From Streptomyces sp. SW4 (GTDB taxonomy: Bacteria; Actinomycetota; Actinomycetes; Streptomycetales; Streptomycetaceae), in the NCBI GenBank assembly GCA_003248315.1, contig QKWM01000004.1, forward strand, positions 4,647,001 through 4,711,000: DNA of 64,000 nt, written 5' to 3'. Positions 41,141-51,186 of this stretch are shown in pieces. A program made the translations under genes and the position numbers. Within the stretch, counting starts at the first letter, position 1. Each line of letters opens with the position of its first letter. The notes under the pieces were generated by a model that worked only from the letters and a program-made list of their open reading frames with translations, searched no databases and had not been told where the DNA came from.

Positions 41141-41784
41141 TCACTCTCCGTGAAAATCAGGTCCGGTCCAAGACCGCATCACAGGACCCTCGAGCACCTC
41201 GTACCCCTGTTCTCCCCATCGCACCAACAGGTCGGCAAAGGGCGCGAGGGATCGTCCGCGAAGTGCTCGCGCTCGGCGGGTACCCACCGGTCCCAGAACT
41301 CCCGCTGCTCCTCCCCGTCCCGCGCCCGTCCGCGCGCCCACGCCTCTTCGGCGGGCAGTTCCATCCACAGGAGCGCGGCCAGGTGCGGACGCAGGGCCCG
41401 GCGGCCCGCACCGACCCCCTCCACCAGCGCCACCGGGGCCGGCGGCAGCGGGCGGGCCGGGCCGAAACGGCGGGCGCGCCAGTCGTAGGGGGTGTAGCGG
41501 GCGCTCTCCCCGCGGCTCAGCGGCCCGACCACCTGGTGCAGCAGCCGGCCCGTCCAGTCGAACAGCTCCGCGTGGCTGGCGATGTCGTCCAAGTGGAGGA
41601 CGGGAGCGCCGCCCAGTGCCTGCGCCAGCCGCCCGGCGAACGTCGACTTGCCCGAGCCCGCGTGCCCGTCGACGCCGATCAGGCGGACCGGGCCGCAGGA
41701 CGGAGGGAGCCGGCGGAGCCGGGAGGCGAGGTGCTGGATGACGGGTCCTGGTGCGGCGTCGGGCGGACGGTGGTCGCCCAGCAC
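41141..41784 (-). CDS. Uridine kinase-like P-loop kinase (one frameshift)
   Basis: About 214 residues. Walker A is IGVDGHAGSGKSTFAGRLA; APVLHLDDI gives the Asp pair that binds nucleoside and Mg in uridine/pantothenate kinase-type enzymes, and VALVEGVGAGRRAL is a further conserved piece. Substrate uncertain; annotated homologues are called uridine kinase. Start is the GTG at 41784 in front of LGDHRPPDAAP. One C is missing near 41240; restoring it gives the ending RSWTGPDFHGE at 41141. It is divergent from the peptidase gene. Confidence 0.78.
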
Positions 41785-41989
41785 TCTAGCGGCCGCCCTC
41801 CGCGCGGCGCGCCGCCGCGGGCGCCGTCCGCACGGCCCCGCCCCGCCGGCCCACGCCAGTGGTCCACACCAATATTCCCGGGCGTGGCATGCGCCGAAGT
41901 GCTGGCAGGACCCGCAACCTGCAGCCATAGTTGGCCCACCACCGTGCAACGGACCTGCCCCGACTCGGACACCTGGGAGCCTTCCGCCC

Positions 41990-43354
41990 ATGAGCAGAGC
42001 CGAACAGCCGTCCCGCAGAACCCTCCTGGCCGCCGTGGCCGTCGCCGCGATGGCGGGCGGCGCCGCCCGGCCGTCGCCGCACCCGGCGCCGCGGCCGCCG
42101 GCGGGACGCCGACCGCGCCGCCGGCCGCCAGGTCGACTACCGCGGCTGGACCTCCTTCCGCGACTGGCGAGCCGGCAGCGCCCAGGGCACCCGCGCCGTC
42201 GCCGGACGCCGCCCGGGGGTCGTGATCGCGGCGCCGGCGGGCACGACCGAGTACACCGACCCGCACACCGGCAGGACGGCCGACTGGGAGTACGCGACCT
42301 GGACCTCGCCCGCCCACCGCCTCGCCGTCCCCGCCACCGAGGTCATCGCCTCCTGGAACGCCCACACCCCGGCCGGCACCTGGCTCCAGGTCGAGCTGAA
42401 GGGCACGTACTCGGACGGCACCACCACCCCCTGGTACGTCATGGGCCGCTGGGCCGCCGGCGACCAGGACATCCGCCGCACCTCCGTCGACGACCAGGGC
42501 GACGGCAGGAGCAGCGTGTGGACGGACACCCTGGCCGTCGACGACGCCTCCACCGGCCTGCGGCTGGTCGCCTGCCGGCTGCGCCTGACCCTGTACCGCA
42601 GGCCCGGCACCGACGCCACGCCCGTCGTCTGGCGGCTCGGCGCGATGGGCTCGGACGTCCCCGACCGCTTCACCGTGCCGGCCTCCACCCCCGGCCTGGC
42701 CCGGGAACTGGTCGTCCCGCGCTACTCGCAGGAGATCCACAAGGGCCAGTACCCCGAGTACGACAACGGCGGCGAGGCCTGGTGCAGCCCCACCTCCTCG
42801 CAGATGATCATCGAGTACTGGGGCGGCCGGCTCACCGAGGAGCAGCTGGCCTGGGTCGACCCGTCCTACGCCGACCCGCAGGTGTGCCACGCGGCCCGGT
42901 ACACCTACGACTACCAGTACGCCGGCTGCGGCAACTGGCCGTTCAACGCCGCCTACGCGGCCACCTTCGACGGCCTCCAGGGCGTGGTCACCCGCCTCGG
43001 TTCCCTCACCGACCTCGAGACGCTGATCGCGGCGGGCATCCCGGCCATCACGTCCCAGTCGTTCCTGGAGAAGGAGCTGACCGGGGCCGGCTACGGCACC
43101 GCCGGGCATCTGATGACCGTGATCGGGTTCACGGCGGACGGCGACGTCATCGCCAACGACCCGGCGTCGGACAGCAACGAGGCGGTGCGCCGCGTCTACC
43201 GGCGCCGCGAGTTCGAGAACATCTGGCTCCGTACCAAGCGGTACAACGCCTCCGGCAAGGTCGTCTCCGGACGGGCGGCGTCTGCTACCTGTACTTCCCG
43301 GCGCACCCGAGCGCCCGCCAGCGCAGGGCGCTCGCGGCGGTGGGCGTGCGCTAG
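41990..43354 (+). CDS. Secreted C39-like cysteine peptidase (three frameshifts)
   Basis: About 455 residues. SRRTLLAAVAVAAMAGG is a Tat-type signal peptide. A beta-rich N-terminal half (WLQVELKGTYSDGTTTPWYVMG) precedes a C39-like papain-fold domain with GGEAWCSPTSSQMIIEYWG carrying the catalytic cysteine, GTAGHLMTVIGF with the histidine and DPASDS with the aspartate. Unlike bacteriocin-processing C39 proteins it is secreted and not fused to a transporter. Two bases are missing between 42070 and 42140 and one near 43270. A perfect hairpin follows. Confidence 0.82.
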   Translation: MSRAEQPSRRTLLAAVAVAAMAGGAARPSPHPAPRPPAGRRPRRRPPGRLPRLDLLPRLASRQRPGHPRRRRTPPGGRDRGAGGHDRVHRPAHRQDGRLGVRDLDLARPPPRRPRHRGHRLLERPHPGRHLAPGRAEGHVLGRHHHPLVRHGPLGRRRPGHPPHLRRRPGRRQEQRVDGHPGRRRRLHRPAAGRLPAAPDPVPQARHRRHARRLAARRDGLGRPRPLHRAGLHPRPGPGTGRPALLAGDPQGPVPRVRQRRRGLVQPHLLADDHRVLGRPAHRGAAGLGRPVLRRPAGVPRGPVHLRLPVRRLRQLAVQRRLRGHLRRPPGRGHPPRFPHRPRDADRGGHPGHHVPVVPGEGADRGRLRHRRASDDRDRVHGGRRRHRQRPGVGQQRGGAPRLPAPRVREHLAPYQAVQRLRQGRLRTGGVCYLYFPAHPSARQRRALAAVGVR

Positions 43355-43431
43355 CCGCCGCCCGCCCGGGCGCGCCCCTCCGTGCGGGCGCGCCTGTGAC
43401 GGACATCTCTGCCGCAACGGCCCATTTCGGT

Positions 43432-43461
43432 GGCAGGGTGGACGGCGGTGTCCACCCTGCC
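43432..43461 (+). terminator. Terminator after the C39-like peptidase
   Basis: GGCAGGGTGGAC and GTCCACCCTGCC, a perfect 12-bp stem with a 6-base loop, 78 bp after the stop and before the small membrane protein gene. Confidence 0.7.
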
Positions 43462-43502
43462 CGTCCGTGGGCAGCGAGATGTCCCGAGAGCAGCGAGAAG
43501 TC

Positions 43503-43643
43503 ATGAGCGCACACACCGCCACTGCCGCCCGTACCCGCACCGGCGGCCCCCAGGACGACGGCCCGAAGATCGTCGAGCACGTCGCGGGCTGGACCCTCGT
43601 CGTGGTCCTCGCGATGCTCGTGGCCCAGCTCGGCCTGCTGTGA
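43503..43643 (+). CDS. 46-residue single-pass membrane protein
   Basis: A short frame starting MSAHTATAARTRTGGPQDDG, then IVEHVAGWTLVVVLAMLVAQLGLL, a single hydrophobic helix that runs to the C-terminus. GAGAAG lies just upstream of the ATG. Composition and third-position GC fit coding sequence. It stands alone between the peptidase terminator and the TetR gene. No function is known; the hydrophobic end suggests a membrane peptide or a small partner of a larger complex. Confidence 0.6.
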   Translation: MSAHTATAARTRTGGPQDDGPKIVEHVAGWTLVVVLAMLVAQLGLL

Positions 43644-43707
43644 CCTGACCCACGAGGCGACCTGCCATACTGCGGATGTCCCGCCGCCGCAGGAGACCAG
43701 GGTCGAA

Positions 43708-44369
43708 GTGCCTATCAGTCAGCCATCTTTGCCGCCCGTCCGTCCACGCGCGCGCGGCACGGAGCGCTCGCTGGCGCGCCGCGCCGAACTCATCGCCATC
43801 GGGCGCCGGTTGTTCGCGGACACGTCCTACGACGCGCTCTCGATGGACGACATCGCCCGGCAGGCGCGCGTCGCCAAGGGGCTGATCTACTACTACTTCC
43901 AGTCCAAGCGCGGCTACTACCTGGCGATCATCCAGGACGCCGTGGACGAGCTGGTCACCTCCGCGGCCGGCGGCTCCGAGCGGCCGCCCGTGGAGCGTGT
44001 GCACCGCACCATCGACCGCTATCTGCGCTACGCCGAGCAGAACCAGGCCGCCTACCGCACGATCGTCACCGGCGGCGTCGGCTTCGACGCCGAGGTGCAC
44101 GCCATCCGGGACGGTGTGCGCGAGGCGATCATCGCGACCATCGCCGAGGGGCGTACGGGAGCGGTGACATCTCGCCGGTCGCCCGCATGGGCCTGCTGGC
44201 CTGGGTGTGCAGCGTGGAGGGCGCCGCCCTCGACTGGATCGGCCGCCCGGAGCTGCCCCGCGAGAGCCTGTGCGATCTGCTGGTGAAGACGCTCGGCGGC
44301 GCCCTGCGCGCGATCGAGGAACTGGACCCCGCCCATCCGGCCCCGGCCCCCGCCCGCCGCGACCCCTGA
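43708..44369 (+). CDS. TetR family transcriptional regulator (one frameshift)
   Basis: About 220 residues. The helix-turn-helix domain is RRLFADTSYDALSMDDIARQARVAKGLIYYYFQSKRGYYLAII, a textbook TetR N-terminus. The C-terminal ligand domain is helical. One G is missing near 44160 (ACGGGGAGCGG expected). A candidate promoter box CATACT lies about 40 bp before the GTG. The downstream gene is an acyl-CoA dehydrogenase with an imperfect palindrome in front of it (44438-44455), so an acyl-CoA or fatty acid ligand is plausible. Confidence 0.87.
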
Positions 44370-44437
44370 CGCCGTCCCGTCACCGTCGGCCGCGGGTGTC
44401 CGCTGGTGCCCGCGGAGCGCCCCGCGAGGTTTCCTGA

Positions 44438-44455
44438 AGTAAGCGGTCGTTAACT
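44438..44455. promoter_or_regulatory. Imperfect palindrome between TetR and acyl-CoA dehydrogenase genes
   Basis: AGTAAGCGGTCGTTAACT matches its own reverse complement at 12 of 18 positions. Size and position fit a TetR operator: it is 69 bp after the TetR stop and 168 bp before the dehydrogenase start. Confidence 0.4.
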
Positions 44456-44622
44456 GGTGACTCGCTGCTCCCGATCGGGCATACTCACAGCGCACAGCCG
44501 CTGGTCAGCCGCTTCCGCGACCCGGAAGCGCGGGCTTCGGCCAGGCACCACACCGACCCGGCGGAACCGCCCACCCAAGGCGCACATCCGCCGATGTGCC
44601 CGACAGGGAGGAGAGCGTCGCC

Positions 44623-45794
44623 ATGCCCGACCGCGCCCCGCAGCCGGTGGACCGTCAACTGCCCACGGACGAGGCCCGCGATCTGATCGCGCTCGTCCGC
44701 GAGATCGCGCAGCGCGAGATCGCGCCCACCGCGGCCGAGGAGGAGGACGCCGGGCACTTCCCCGCGAGGTCTTCACCCTGCTGTCGGACTCCGGCCTGCT
44801 CGGCCTGCCGTACGACGCCGAGTACGGCGGCGGCGACCAGCCGTACGAGGTGTACCTCCAGGTGCTGGAGGAGCTGGCCGCCGCCCGGCTCACCGTCGGC
44901 CTCGGCGTCAGCGTGCACACCCTGGCCTCCTACGCGCTCGCCGCCTACGGCACCAAGGAGCAGCAGGTCGAGCACCTGCCCGCGATCCTCGGCGGGGGCC
45001 TGCTCGGCGGCTACTGCCTCTCCGAGCCCTCCTCCGGCTCGGACGCCGCCTCCCTGCGCACCAGGGCCGTCCGCGAGGGCGACGACTGGGTGATCACCGG
45101 CACCAAGGCGTGGATCACCCACGGCGGCATCGCCGACTTCTACACCGTCATGGCCCGCACCGGCGAGGAGGGCCCGCGCGGGATCACGGCCTTCCTGGTG
45201 CCCGGCGACGCCGAGGGGGTGAGCGCCGCGGCGCCCGAGAAGAAGATGGGCATGAAGGGCTCGCCCACCGCCCAGGTCCACTTCGACGGGGTCCGCGTCC
45301 CCGACGCCCGCCGGATCGGCGACGAGGGCCAGGGCTTCGCAATCGCCCTGTCCGCGCTCGACTCCGGGCGGCTCGGCATCGCCGCCTGCGCGATCGGCGT
45401 CGCCCAGGCCGCGCTCGACGAGGCCGTGGGCTACGCCAAGGAGCGGCGCCAGTTCGGCCGGCCCATCGCCGACTTCCAGGGGCTGCGCTTCATGCTCGCC
45501 GACATGGCGACCCAGATCGAGGCCGGACGCGCGCTGTACCTGACCGCGGCCCGGCTGCGGGACGCCGGGCGGCCGTTCGCCAAGCAGGCCGCCATGGCCA
45601 AGCTGCACTGCACCGACACCGCCATGCGGGTGACCACCGACGCCGTGCAGATCCTCGGCGGCTACGGCTACACCGCCGACTTCCCGGCCGAGCGCTACAT
45701 GCGCGAGGCCAAGGTCCTGCAGATCGTCGAGGGGACCAACCAGATCCAGCGGATGGTCATCGCCCGTCACCTCGCGGGTCCCGAGGCCCGCTGA
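44623..45794 (+). CDS. Acyl-CoA dehydrogenase (one frameshift)
   Basis: About 390 residues. GGYCLSEPSSGSDAASLRTRA is the FAD-contact loop and QILGGYGYTADFPAERYMREAK with VEGTNQIQRMVIARHL is the C-terminal signature; the catalytic base region is near the YGYTADFPAERYMRE segment. Oxidises an acyl-CoA to the 2-enoyl-CoA and passes electrons to ETF. ATG preceded by GGGAGGAG. One C is missing near 44763 (TTCCCCCGCGAG expected). Likely under the TetR regulator upstream. Confidence 0.92.
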
Positions 45795-46070
45795 GCCCGT
45801 CCCCGCGGCAGTCCGGGGCCGTGCCGAAGGCGTGGCCCAGCGGGTCCCCGGGGCCGGCGACGTCGCCGAGTCCGCGCGGAGGTGCCGCGAGCCGGACCCA
45901 TTCGGGGTCGTGCCGACCCGGCAGGGTGCGGCCGCGGTCGGCCCAGGCCCGCATCAGTTCGCGGTAGATCGGCGGATCCGGGAGCTGGGGTGGTGCCAGG
46001 GGCACCACCCCGCGGGCGCCGGGACGAACACCCGCCGCCGACGGCCGGTCGCCGAGTACGTGAGGGTCAT
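45757..46070 (-). CDS. Hypothetical small protein (tentative, probable frameshift)
   Basis: The core VPLAPPQLPDPPIYRELMRAWADRGRTLPGRHDPEWVRLAAPP looks like real streptomycete coding sequence with a Pro-rich PDPPIYRELM motif. An ATG at 46070 opens MTLTYSATGRRR in a neighbouring frame; one missing base in between would join the two into about 105 residues. The end overlaps the dehydrogenase gene by 38 bp. Function unknown and the gene may be partly wrong. The adjacent region to 46341 contains CGACACGACGG-like repeats and no gene. Confidence 0.35.
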
Positions 46071-46341
46071 ACCGGGGCAACGCGGGGGACTGCGGGCAGG
46101 TCACCGGCCCGTGGAATCGAGCGTGAGTTCGCCGGAGTACCTGATCGCACCGCACACGACGCGCATCCGGGGCCGGCTACGGACGACACGACGGTCCGGC
46201 GGCGCCCGACACGAGGCAGGGCTACGTCCGACGCGACGGCCGGTCGGTGGACGACACGACGGACCGCACCACGGCGGCCTGCGGGCCGGGTGGTGCGGTC
46301 TCCTGCGTCCGGCCGGGCGCTGTCGCCCGGCCGGCGCACGC

Positions 46342-46779
46342 TCAGGCGGCGTGCCGCCGCATCGTCGGCACCCGCATCGGGCGCGAGCCCGGCCCGCCGA
46401 CGTGGGAGAACGGCTGCGTCCGCCAGTCGAGCCCCTGAGGGAGGGTCAGCAGCAGGGCCGTGTCCTGCTCCTGGGGCCGGAAGGACTCGTCCGCGGGACG
46501 GGCGTCGGTGGCCCGGCGGCCCGTGCCGGCACAGACCGTGAGACCGAACGGGTTCCACGGCGAGGCGCACAGCGCGTGCTCCGGCAGCACCTCCTCGTCC
46601 GCCAGCAGGGCGATGGGCTGCGCGCAGTCCGGGCAGATCACCCGGTACATCTCGAAGGTGTCGTACGCGTCCAGCTCGTCGTCGTCGAAGGCGTCGGGTT
46701 CGACACCCTCCGGCTCGGGCTCGACGATCGGCTGCTGCCGCTTGGCTGCGGTACGACCAGGGCGCTTAAGACTCTGCAT
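46342..46779 (-). CDS. Conserved hypothetical protein with CxxC motif
   Basis: Intact 145-residue frame starting MQSLKRPGRTAAKRQQP, with an acidic stretch (PDAFDDDELDAYD) and MYRVICPDCAQPIALL, a CxxC pair that could hold zinc together with CASPWNPFGLTVC further on. The C-terminus ends in a basic tail. It is a recurring neighbour of the Lrp gene in streptomycetes as far as I recall. A cytoplasmic zinc-ribbon regulator or adaptor is possible, but no function can be assigned. Confidence 0.75.
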   Translation of the reverse strand: MQSLKRPGRTAAKRQQPIVEPEPEGVEPDAFDDDELDAYDTFEMYRVICPDCAQPIALLADEEVLPEHALCASPWNPFGLTVCAGTGRRATDARPADESFRPQEQDTALLLTLPQGLDWRTQPFSHVGGPGSRPMRVPTMRRHAA

Positions 46780-46979
46780 GGGATTCTCCCCCTCGGGCTG
46801 GGCCGTGAAGGCACTGCGGCCTCGACCACAGCAAGCACTTCCCTTCGCTCATCGGCGGTAATCACGGGAACATCACGGAGACCGTTCGAGGGATGTGTCC
46901 TTCGTCACATGCCGCTCGCAGGTGCCCCGCGGAGGGACGGCCGGGGCGTTTGAGGTATCCGGAGAGATCAACCGCACTG

Positions 46980-46985
46980 TAGGTT
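46980..46985 (+). promoter_or_regulatory. TAGGTT -10 box, leaderless promoter of the second Lrp gene
   Basis: TAGGTT ends eight bases before the ATG at 46994, so the transcript should begin at or next to the start codon. No ribosome-binding site precedes the ATG, which agrees. Confidence 0.55.
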
Positions 46986-46993
46986 CTTGCGCC

Positions 46994-47433
46994 ATGGAGG
47001 AGCTGGACCGACAGATCGTGCAGCTGCTCGTCAAGGACGGGCGGATGAGCTACACCGACCTGGGCAAGGCCACGGGCCTGTCCACGTCGGCCGTGCACCA
47101 GCGGGTGCGCCGGCTGGAACAGCGCGGCGTCATCCGGGGCTACGCCGCCGTCGTCGACCCGGAGGCCGTCGGGCTGCCCATGACGGCCTTCATCTCGGTG
47201 AAACCCTTCGACCCCAGCGCCCCCGACGACATCGCGGACCGCCTGGCCGGCGTCCCGAGATCGAGGCGTGCCACAGCGTGGCGGGCGACGAGAACTACAT
47301 CCTCAAGGTGCGCGTCGCCACCCCGCACGAACTGGAGGAACTGCTCGCCCGGGTGCGCTCCCTCGCCGGGGTGTCGACCCGGACCACGGTGGTGCTCTCC
47401 ACGCCCTACGAGGCGCGCCCGCCGCGGATCTGA
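46994..47433 (+). CDS. Lrp/AsnC family transcriptional regulator, second copy (one frameshift)
   Basis: About 146 residues, MEELDRQIVQLLVKDGRMSYTDL with helix-turn-helix TDLGKATGLSTSAVHQRVRRL and the ligand domain EIEACHSVAGDENYILKVRV, a segment typical of feast/famine regulators. One C is missing near 47258 (GTCCCCGAG expected). Leaderless start with TAGGTT upstream. The amidohydrolase follows 66 bp later. Its own target sites are not obvious; a lone GTGCGCAACGG lies at 47461 just before the amidohydrolase. Confidence 0.88.
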
Positions 47434-47499
47434 GCGGGAGAGCCCCTCCGGGCCGACCTGCGTGCGCAACGGCGGGCCCCAGGGGCGAAACTGGTTCCC

Positions 47500-49103
47500 A
47501 TGAGTGAGCCCACCGCACCGTCCGAGACCGTCCTGCTGCGCCGCGGGGAGGTCCACAGTCCCGCCGACCCGTTCGCGACGGCGATGGTCGTCGAGCGCGG
47601 CCGGGTCGCCTGGGTCGGTTCCGAGGGAGCCGCGGACGCCTTCGCGGACGGCGTGGACGAGGTCGTCGACCTGGACGGCGCCCTGGTCACCCCGGCGTTC
47701 ACCGACGCGCACGTGCACACCACGTCGACCGGACTCGCGCTGACCGGTCTCGACCTGACCGGCGCCGCCTCCCGGGAGGAGGCGCTCGCCCTCGTACGGG
47801 ACTTCGCCGCCGCCCGGCCGGACGACCGGGTGCTGCTCGGCCACGGCTGGGACGCCGCCCGCTGGGCCGACGGCCGCCCGCCGACGCGCGCCGAACTCGA
47901 CGAGGCCACCGGGGGCCGCCCGCTCTACCTGAGCCGCATCGACGTCCACTCGGCGGTCGTCACGACCGCCCTGCTCGACCTGGTCCCGTCGGACGTGGGC
48001 CGCGTGGACGGCCCGCTCACCGCCGACGCCCACCACGCGGTGCGGGCCGCCGCGTTCGGCGCGGTCACCCCCGCCCAGCGCACCGAGGCCCAGCGCGCCG
48101 CCCGCGCCCACGCCGCCTCCCTCGGCATCGGCACCCTCCACGAGTGCGCGGGCCCCGAGATCTCCTCCGAGGACGACCTCACCGGCCTGCTGCGGCTGGC
48201 GGCGCAGGAGCCCGGGCCCCGGGTCCTCGGCTACTGGGCCGAGCAGAACGTCGACCGGGCCCGTGAACTGGGCGCGATCGGCGCGGCCGGCGACCTCTTC
48301 GTCGACGGCGCCCTCGGCTCGCACACCGCCTGCCTGCACCAGCCGTACGCCGACGCCGGCCACACCGGCACCGCCTACCTGGACGTCGCCGACGTCACCG
48401 CCCACGTCGTGGCCTGCACCGAGGCCGGCCTCCAGGCGGGCTTCCACGCCATCGGCGACGCCGCCGTCACCTCCGTCGTGGAGGGCGTACGCGCCGCCGC
48501 CGACAAGGTCGGCCTCGCCCGCGTGCGAGCCGCCCGGCACCGCGTCGAGCACGCCGAGATGCTCACCCCCGACACCATCGCCGCCTTCGCCGAACTCGGC
48601 CTCACCGCCTCCGTCCAGCCCGCCTTCGACGCCCTGTGGGGAGGCGAGGACGGCATGTACGCCCGGCGCCTGGGCGCCGAGCGCGCCCGCACCCTCAACC
48701 CGTACGCGGCGCTGCTGCGGGCCGGTGTCCCGCTCGCCTTCGGCTCGGACAGCCCGGTCACCCCCTCGACCCGTGGGGCACCGTCCGGGCCGCCGCCTTC
48801 CACCGCACGCCCGAGCACCGGATCTCGGTGCGCGCCGCGTTCACCGCGCACACGCGCGGCGGCTGGCGCGCGGTCGGCCGCGACGAAGCGGGCGTCCTGG
48901 TGCCGGGCGCGCCCGCGGACTACGCCGTGTGGCGGACCGGCGAGCTGGTCGTCCAGGCCCCGGACGACCGGGTCGCGCGCTGGTCCACCGACCCCCGCTC
49001 CGGCACCCCTGGCCTGCCCGATCTCGCTCCGGGCCGCGAACTGCCGGTCTGTCTGCGGACCGTCGTCGGCGGACGGACGATCTTCGTACGGCCGGGCGAG
49101 TGA
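47500..49103 (+). CDS. Amidohydrolase, YtcJ-like (one frameshift)
   Basis: About 534 residues. The metal site TPAFTDAHVHTTSTG near residue 65 holds the HxH pair; further ligands are in LHECAGPE, GFHAIGDAA and the late FGSDSPVTPLDPWG. The family hydrolyses amides or formamides of unknown nature, often exported substrates. One C is missing near 48768 (ACCCCCCTCGAC expected). Lies directly after the second Lrp gene, so amino-acid-derived amides are plausible substrates. Confidence 0.85.
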
Positions 49104-49637
49104 TCCACACCTCCGACGGGGCGACGATCTTTCCCCCTCGCTGTGTCCCGTCACCTGCGCGTACTCCCCGCTGACCAGGGCTTTGCTGTAAAAGCCGCAG
49201 GTCGAACGGCTGTTGACAGGCGACGGCCGGGGGCCGGTAGGTTCGGCCGAGTCCACCACCGGACGCCCGACCGGGGAACCTCCGCGCACCGTCGCGGCGC
49301 CGCTGGGTCAGGGACGGTGTGCCGCACCGGGGCACCGTCACTGGGAGCCAGGCACAGCGCTCGCGCCGCGACGAGGGAACGTTCCGGCCGGTCGGGAGGT
49401 GTGACCCGGGTGGGGCCCGGGCGCTCAGTAGACAACGGCTTTCGGTCGATCCGCAGCCAGCGGGTCCCAGGTCGGCCCGAAGGGCGCCGGGCCCCCATCC
49501 GCAGCGGCCGCGGTCAGAAGACCGCGTTCCGGCCCGCGGCCCGCGGAATCACCCCGCCTTTCGCACGTCCCGACGCGTCATCGCAGGCCGCGGCCACTAT
49601 GGTGGTTCTCTGCGCTGATGGATGTGAAGGGGCAGCA
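49104..49637. other. 534-bp gap with a good promoter and no recognised gene
   Basis: TTGACA (49213-49218) and TAGGTT (49238-49243) with a 19-base spacer form a strong vegetative promoter nearly 400 bp before the mannosyltransferase start. The stretch after it is GC-rich and could fold, including GACCGGGGAACC at about 49270. No open frame with coding bias was found. It may be a long leader or a small RNA. Confidence 0.45.
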
Positions 49638-50431
49638 GTGAACGACGGCGACGGGACGCGCGCGGCATCGGGCCAGGAGAGACGGTTCGGTCCGCTCGGC
49701 ACGCCCCTGGTGATCATCCCGACGTACAACGAGGCGGAGAACATCAAGGCGATCGTCGGCCGGGTGCGCGAGGCCGTCCCCGACGCCCATGTGCTCGTCG
49801 CCGACGACAACAGCCCCGACGGCACCGGCAAGCTCGCCGACGAACTGGCCGCCGGGGACGACCGCGTCCACGTCCTGCACCGCAAGGGCAAGGAGGGCCT
49901 GGGCGCCGCCTACCTCGCGGGTTTCCGCTGGGGCCTGGAGCGGGACTACGGCGTGCTGGTCGAGATGGACGCCGACGGTTCCCACCAGCCGGAGGAACTG
50001 CCCCGGCTGCTGACCGCCCTCAAGGGCGCCGACCTCGTCCTCGGCTCCCGCTGGGTGCCCGGCGGCCGGGTGGTGAACTGGCCCAAGTCCCGCGAGTTCA
50101 TCTCCCGCGGCGGCAGCCTGTACTCCCGCCTCGCCCTCGACCTGCCGCTGCGCGACATCACCGGCGGCTACCGTGCCTTCCGGCGCGAGACCCTGGAGGG
50201 CCTCGGCCTCACCGAGGTCGCCTCCCAGGGCTACTGCTTCCAGGTCGACCTGGCCCGCCGGGCGGTGAAGGCCGGCTACCACGTCGTGGAGGTGCCCATC
50301 ACCTTCGTCGAGCGCGAACTCGGCGACTCCAAGATGAGCCGCGACATCCTGGTCGAGGCGCTGTGGCGGGTCACGGCGTGGGGCGTGGGGAGCGGGTCGG
50401 CAAGATCCTCGACCGCGACAAGAAGTCCTGA
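49638..50431 (+). CDS. Polyprenyl-phosphate beta-D-mannosyltransferase (Ppm1/DPM type, one frameshift)
   Basis: About 264 residues. GT2 glycosyltransferase with VIIPTYNEAENI, VLVADDNSPDGT (the DxD-type site), VEMDADGSHQPEELPRLL and SRGGSLYSRLALDLPLRDITGGYRAFRRE. Such enzymes transfer mannose from GDP-mannose to polyprenyl phosphate for protein O-mannosylation and envelope glycans. It lacks the membrane Lnt domain fused in mycobacterial Ppm1. GTG start after GAAGGGG. One G is missing near 50390. FxsA follows after 47 bp. Confidence 0.9.
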
Positions 50432-50478
50432 TCACGCCCCTTATCCCGCGCTGAGCCGGTGCCAGGCACACTGGGGGT

Positions 50479-51059
50479 ATGACGACTGGTGCTCAGACCC
50501 CAGGAACCCGTCCCGGCCCCGGCGCTCGCGGCTGCGCACGTTCCTCCCGCTGGGCGTCGCCGCATGGCTGGTGCTGGAGATCTGGCTCCTGACACTGGTG
50601 GCGGGCGCGACCAACGGCTTCGTGGTCTTCCTGGTCCTGCTGGCCGGCCTGGTCCTGGGCTCCGCGGTCGTCAAGGCGGCGGGGCGCCGCGCCTTCCGCA
50701 GCCTCACCGAGACGCTGCAACAGCAGCAGCCGGGCATGACCCCGGGCGCCGCCGCCCGGCCGAACAGCGAGGGCAACGGCCTGATGATGCTGGGCGGCCT
50801 GCTGCTGATCATCCCCGGTCTCGTCTCGGACGCCCTCGGCCTGCTGCTCCTGCTGCCGCCCGTCCAGAAGGCCGTGAGCCGCTACGCCGAGCGGACCTTC
50901 GACCGCACCCTGCGCGCGGCCGGCCCCGGCACCCTGGGCGACGCCTTCCGCCAGGCCCGGATGCACCACCCCGACGGCAAGGTCGTCCAGGGCGAGGTCG
51001 TCCGCGACGACGGCCCGGGCCACACCGAGCAGGACCCGCGCCCGCCCCTGACACGCTGA
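50479..51059 (+). CDS. fxsA: FxsA family membrane protein (one frameshift)
   Basis: About 193 residues. Hydrophobic segments FLPLGVAAWLVLEIWLLTLVAG, GFVVFLVLLAGLVLGSAVV and LGGLLLIIPGLVSDALGLLLLLPPVQ match the FxsA fold, whose E. coli member modulates phage exclusion by F plasmid proteins. The C-terminal tail is hydrophilic (HPDGKVVQGEVV). One base is missing between 50510 and 50535, after the short N-terminus MTTGAQTPGTRPG. It converges on rbpA across a strong terminator. Confidence 0.85.
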
Positions 51060-51105
51060 GGCGTACGGGGAGACCCGGCCATCGCGCGGGAAACCCGCAC
51101 GGAAA

Positions 51106-51147
51106 AACCGCGGGCGCCGTACGTCTCGACGTACGGCGCCCGCGGTT
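51106..51147. terminator. Perfect 19-bp hairpin between fxsA and rbpA
   Basis: AACCGCGGGCGCCGTACGT and its exact reverse complement enclose a CTCG tetraloop. An A-run precedes it on the plus strand, which is a U-run for rbpA transcripts. It serves two converging genes. Confidence 0.85.
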
Positions 51148-51186
51148 GCTCACATGCGCTGAAATCTCGCGCAGTCCCCGGAGGGG

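Noticed and set aside
49262..49290. Resemblance of GACCGGGGAACC to the start of a c-di-AMP (ydaO) riboswitch
   Set aside because: The other conserved blocks (GGGGTGAAT and GTCAGCTAACC types) are not present downstream, so no riboswitch is called.
49300..49370. Cobalamin riboswitch-like CACTGGGAGCCAGG
   Set aside because: No B12 box and no fitting downstream gene; the match is only a short GC-rich coincidence.
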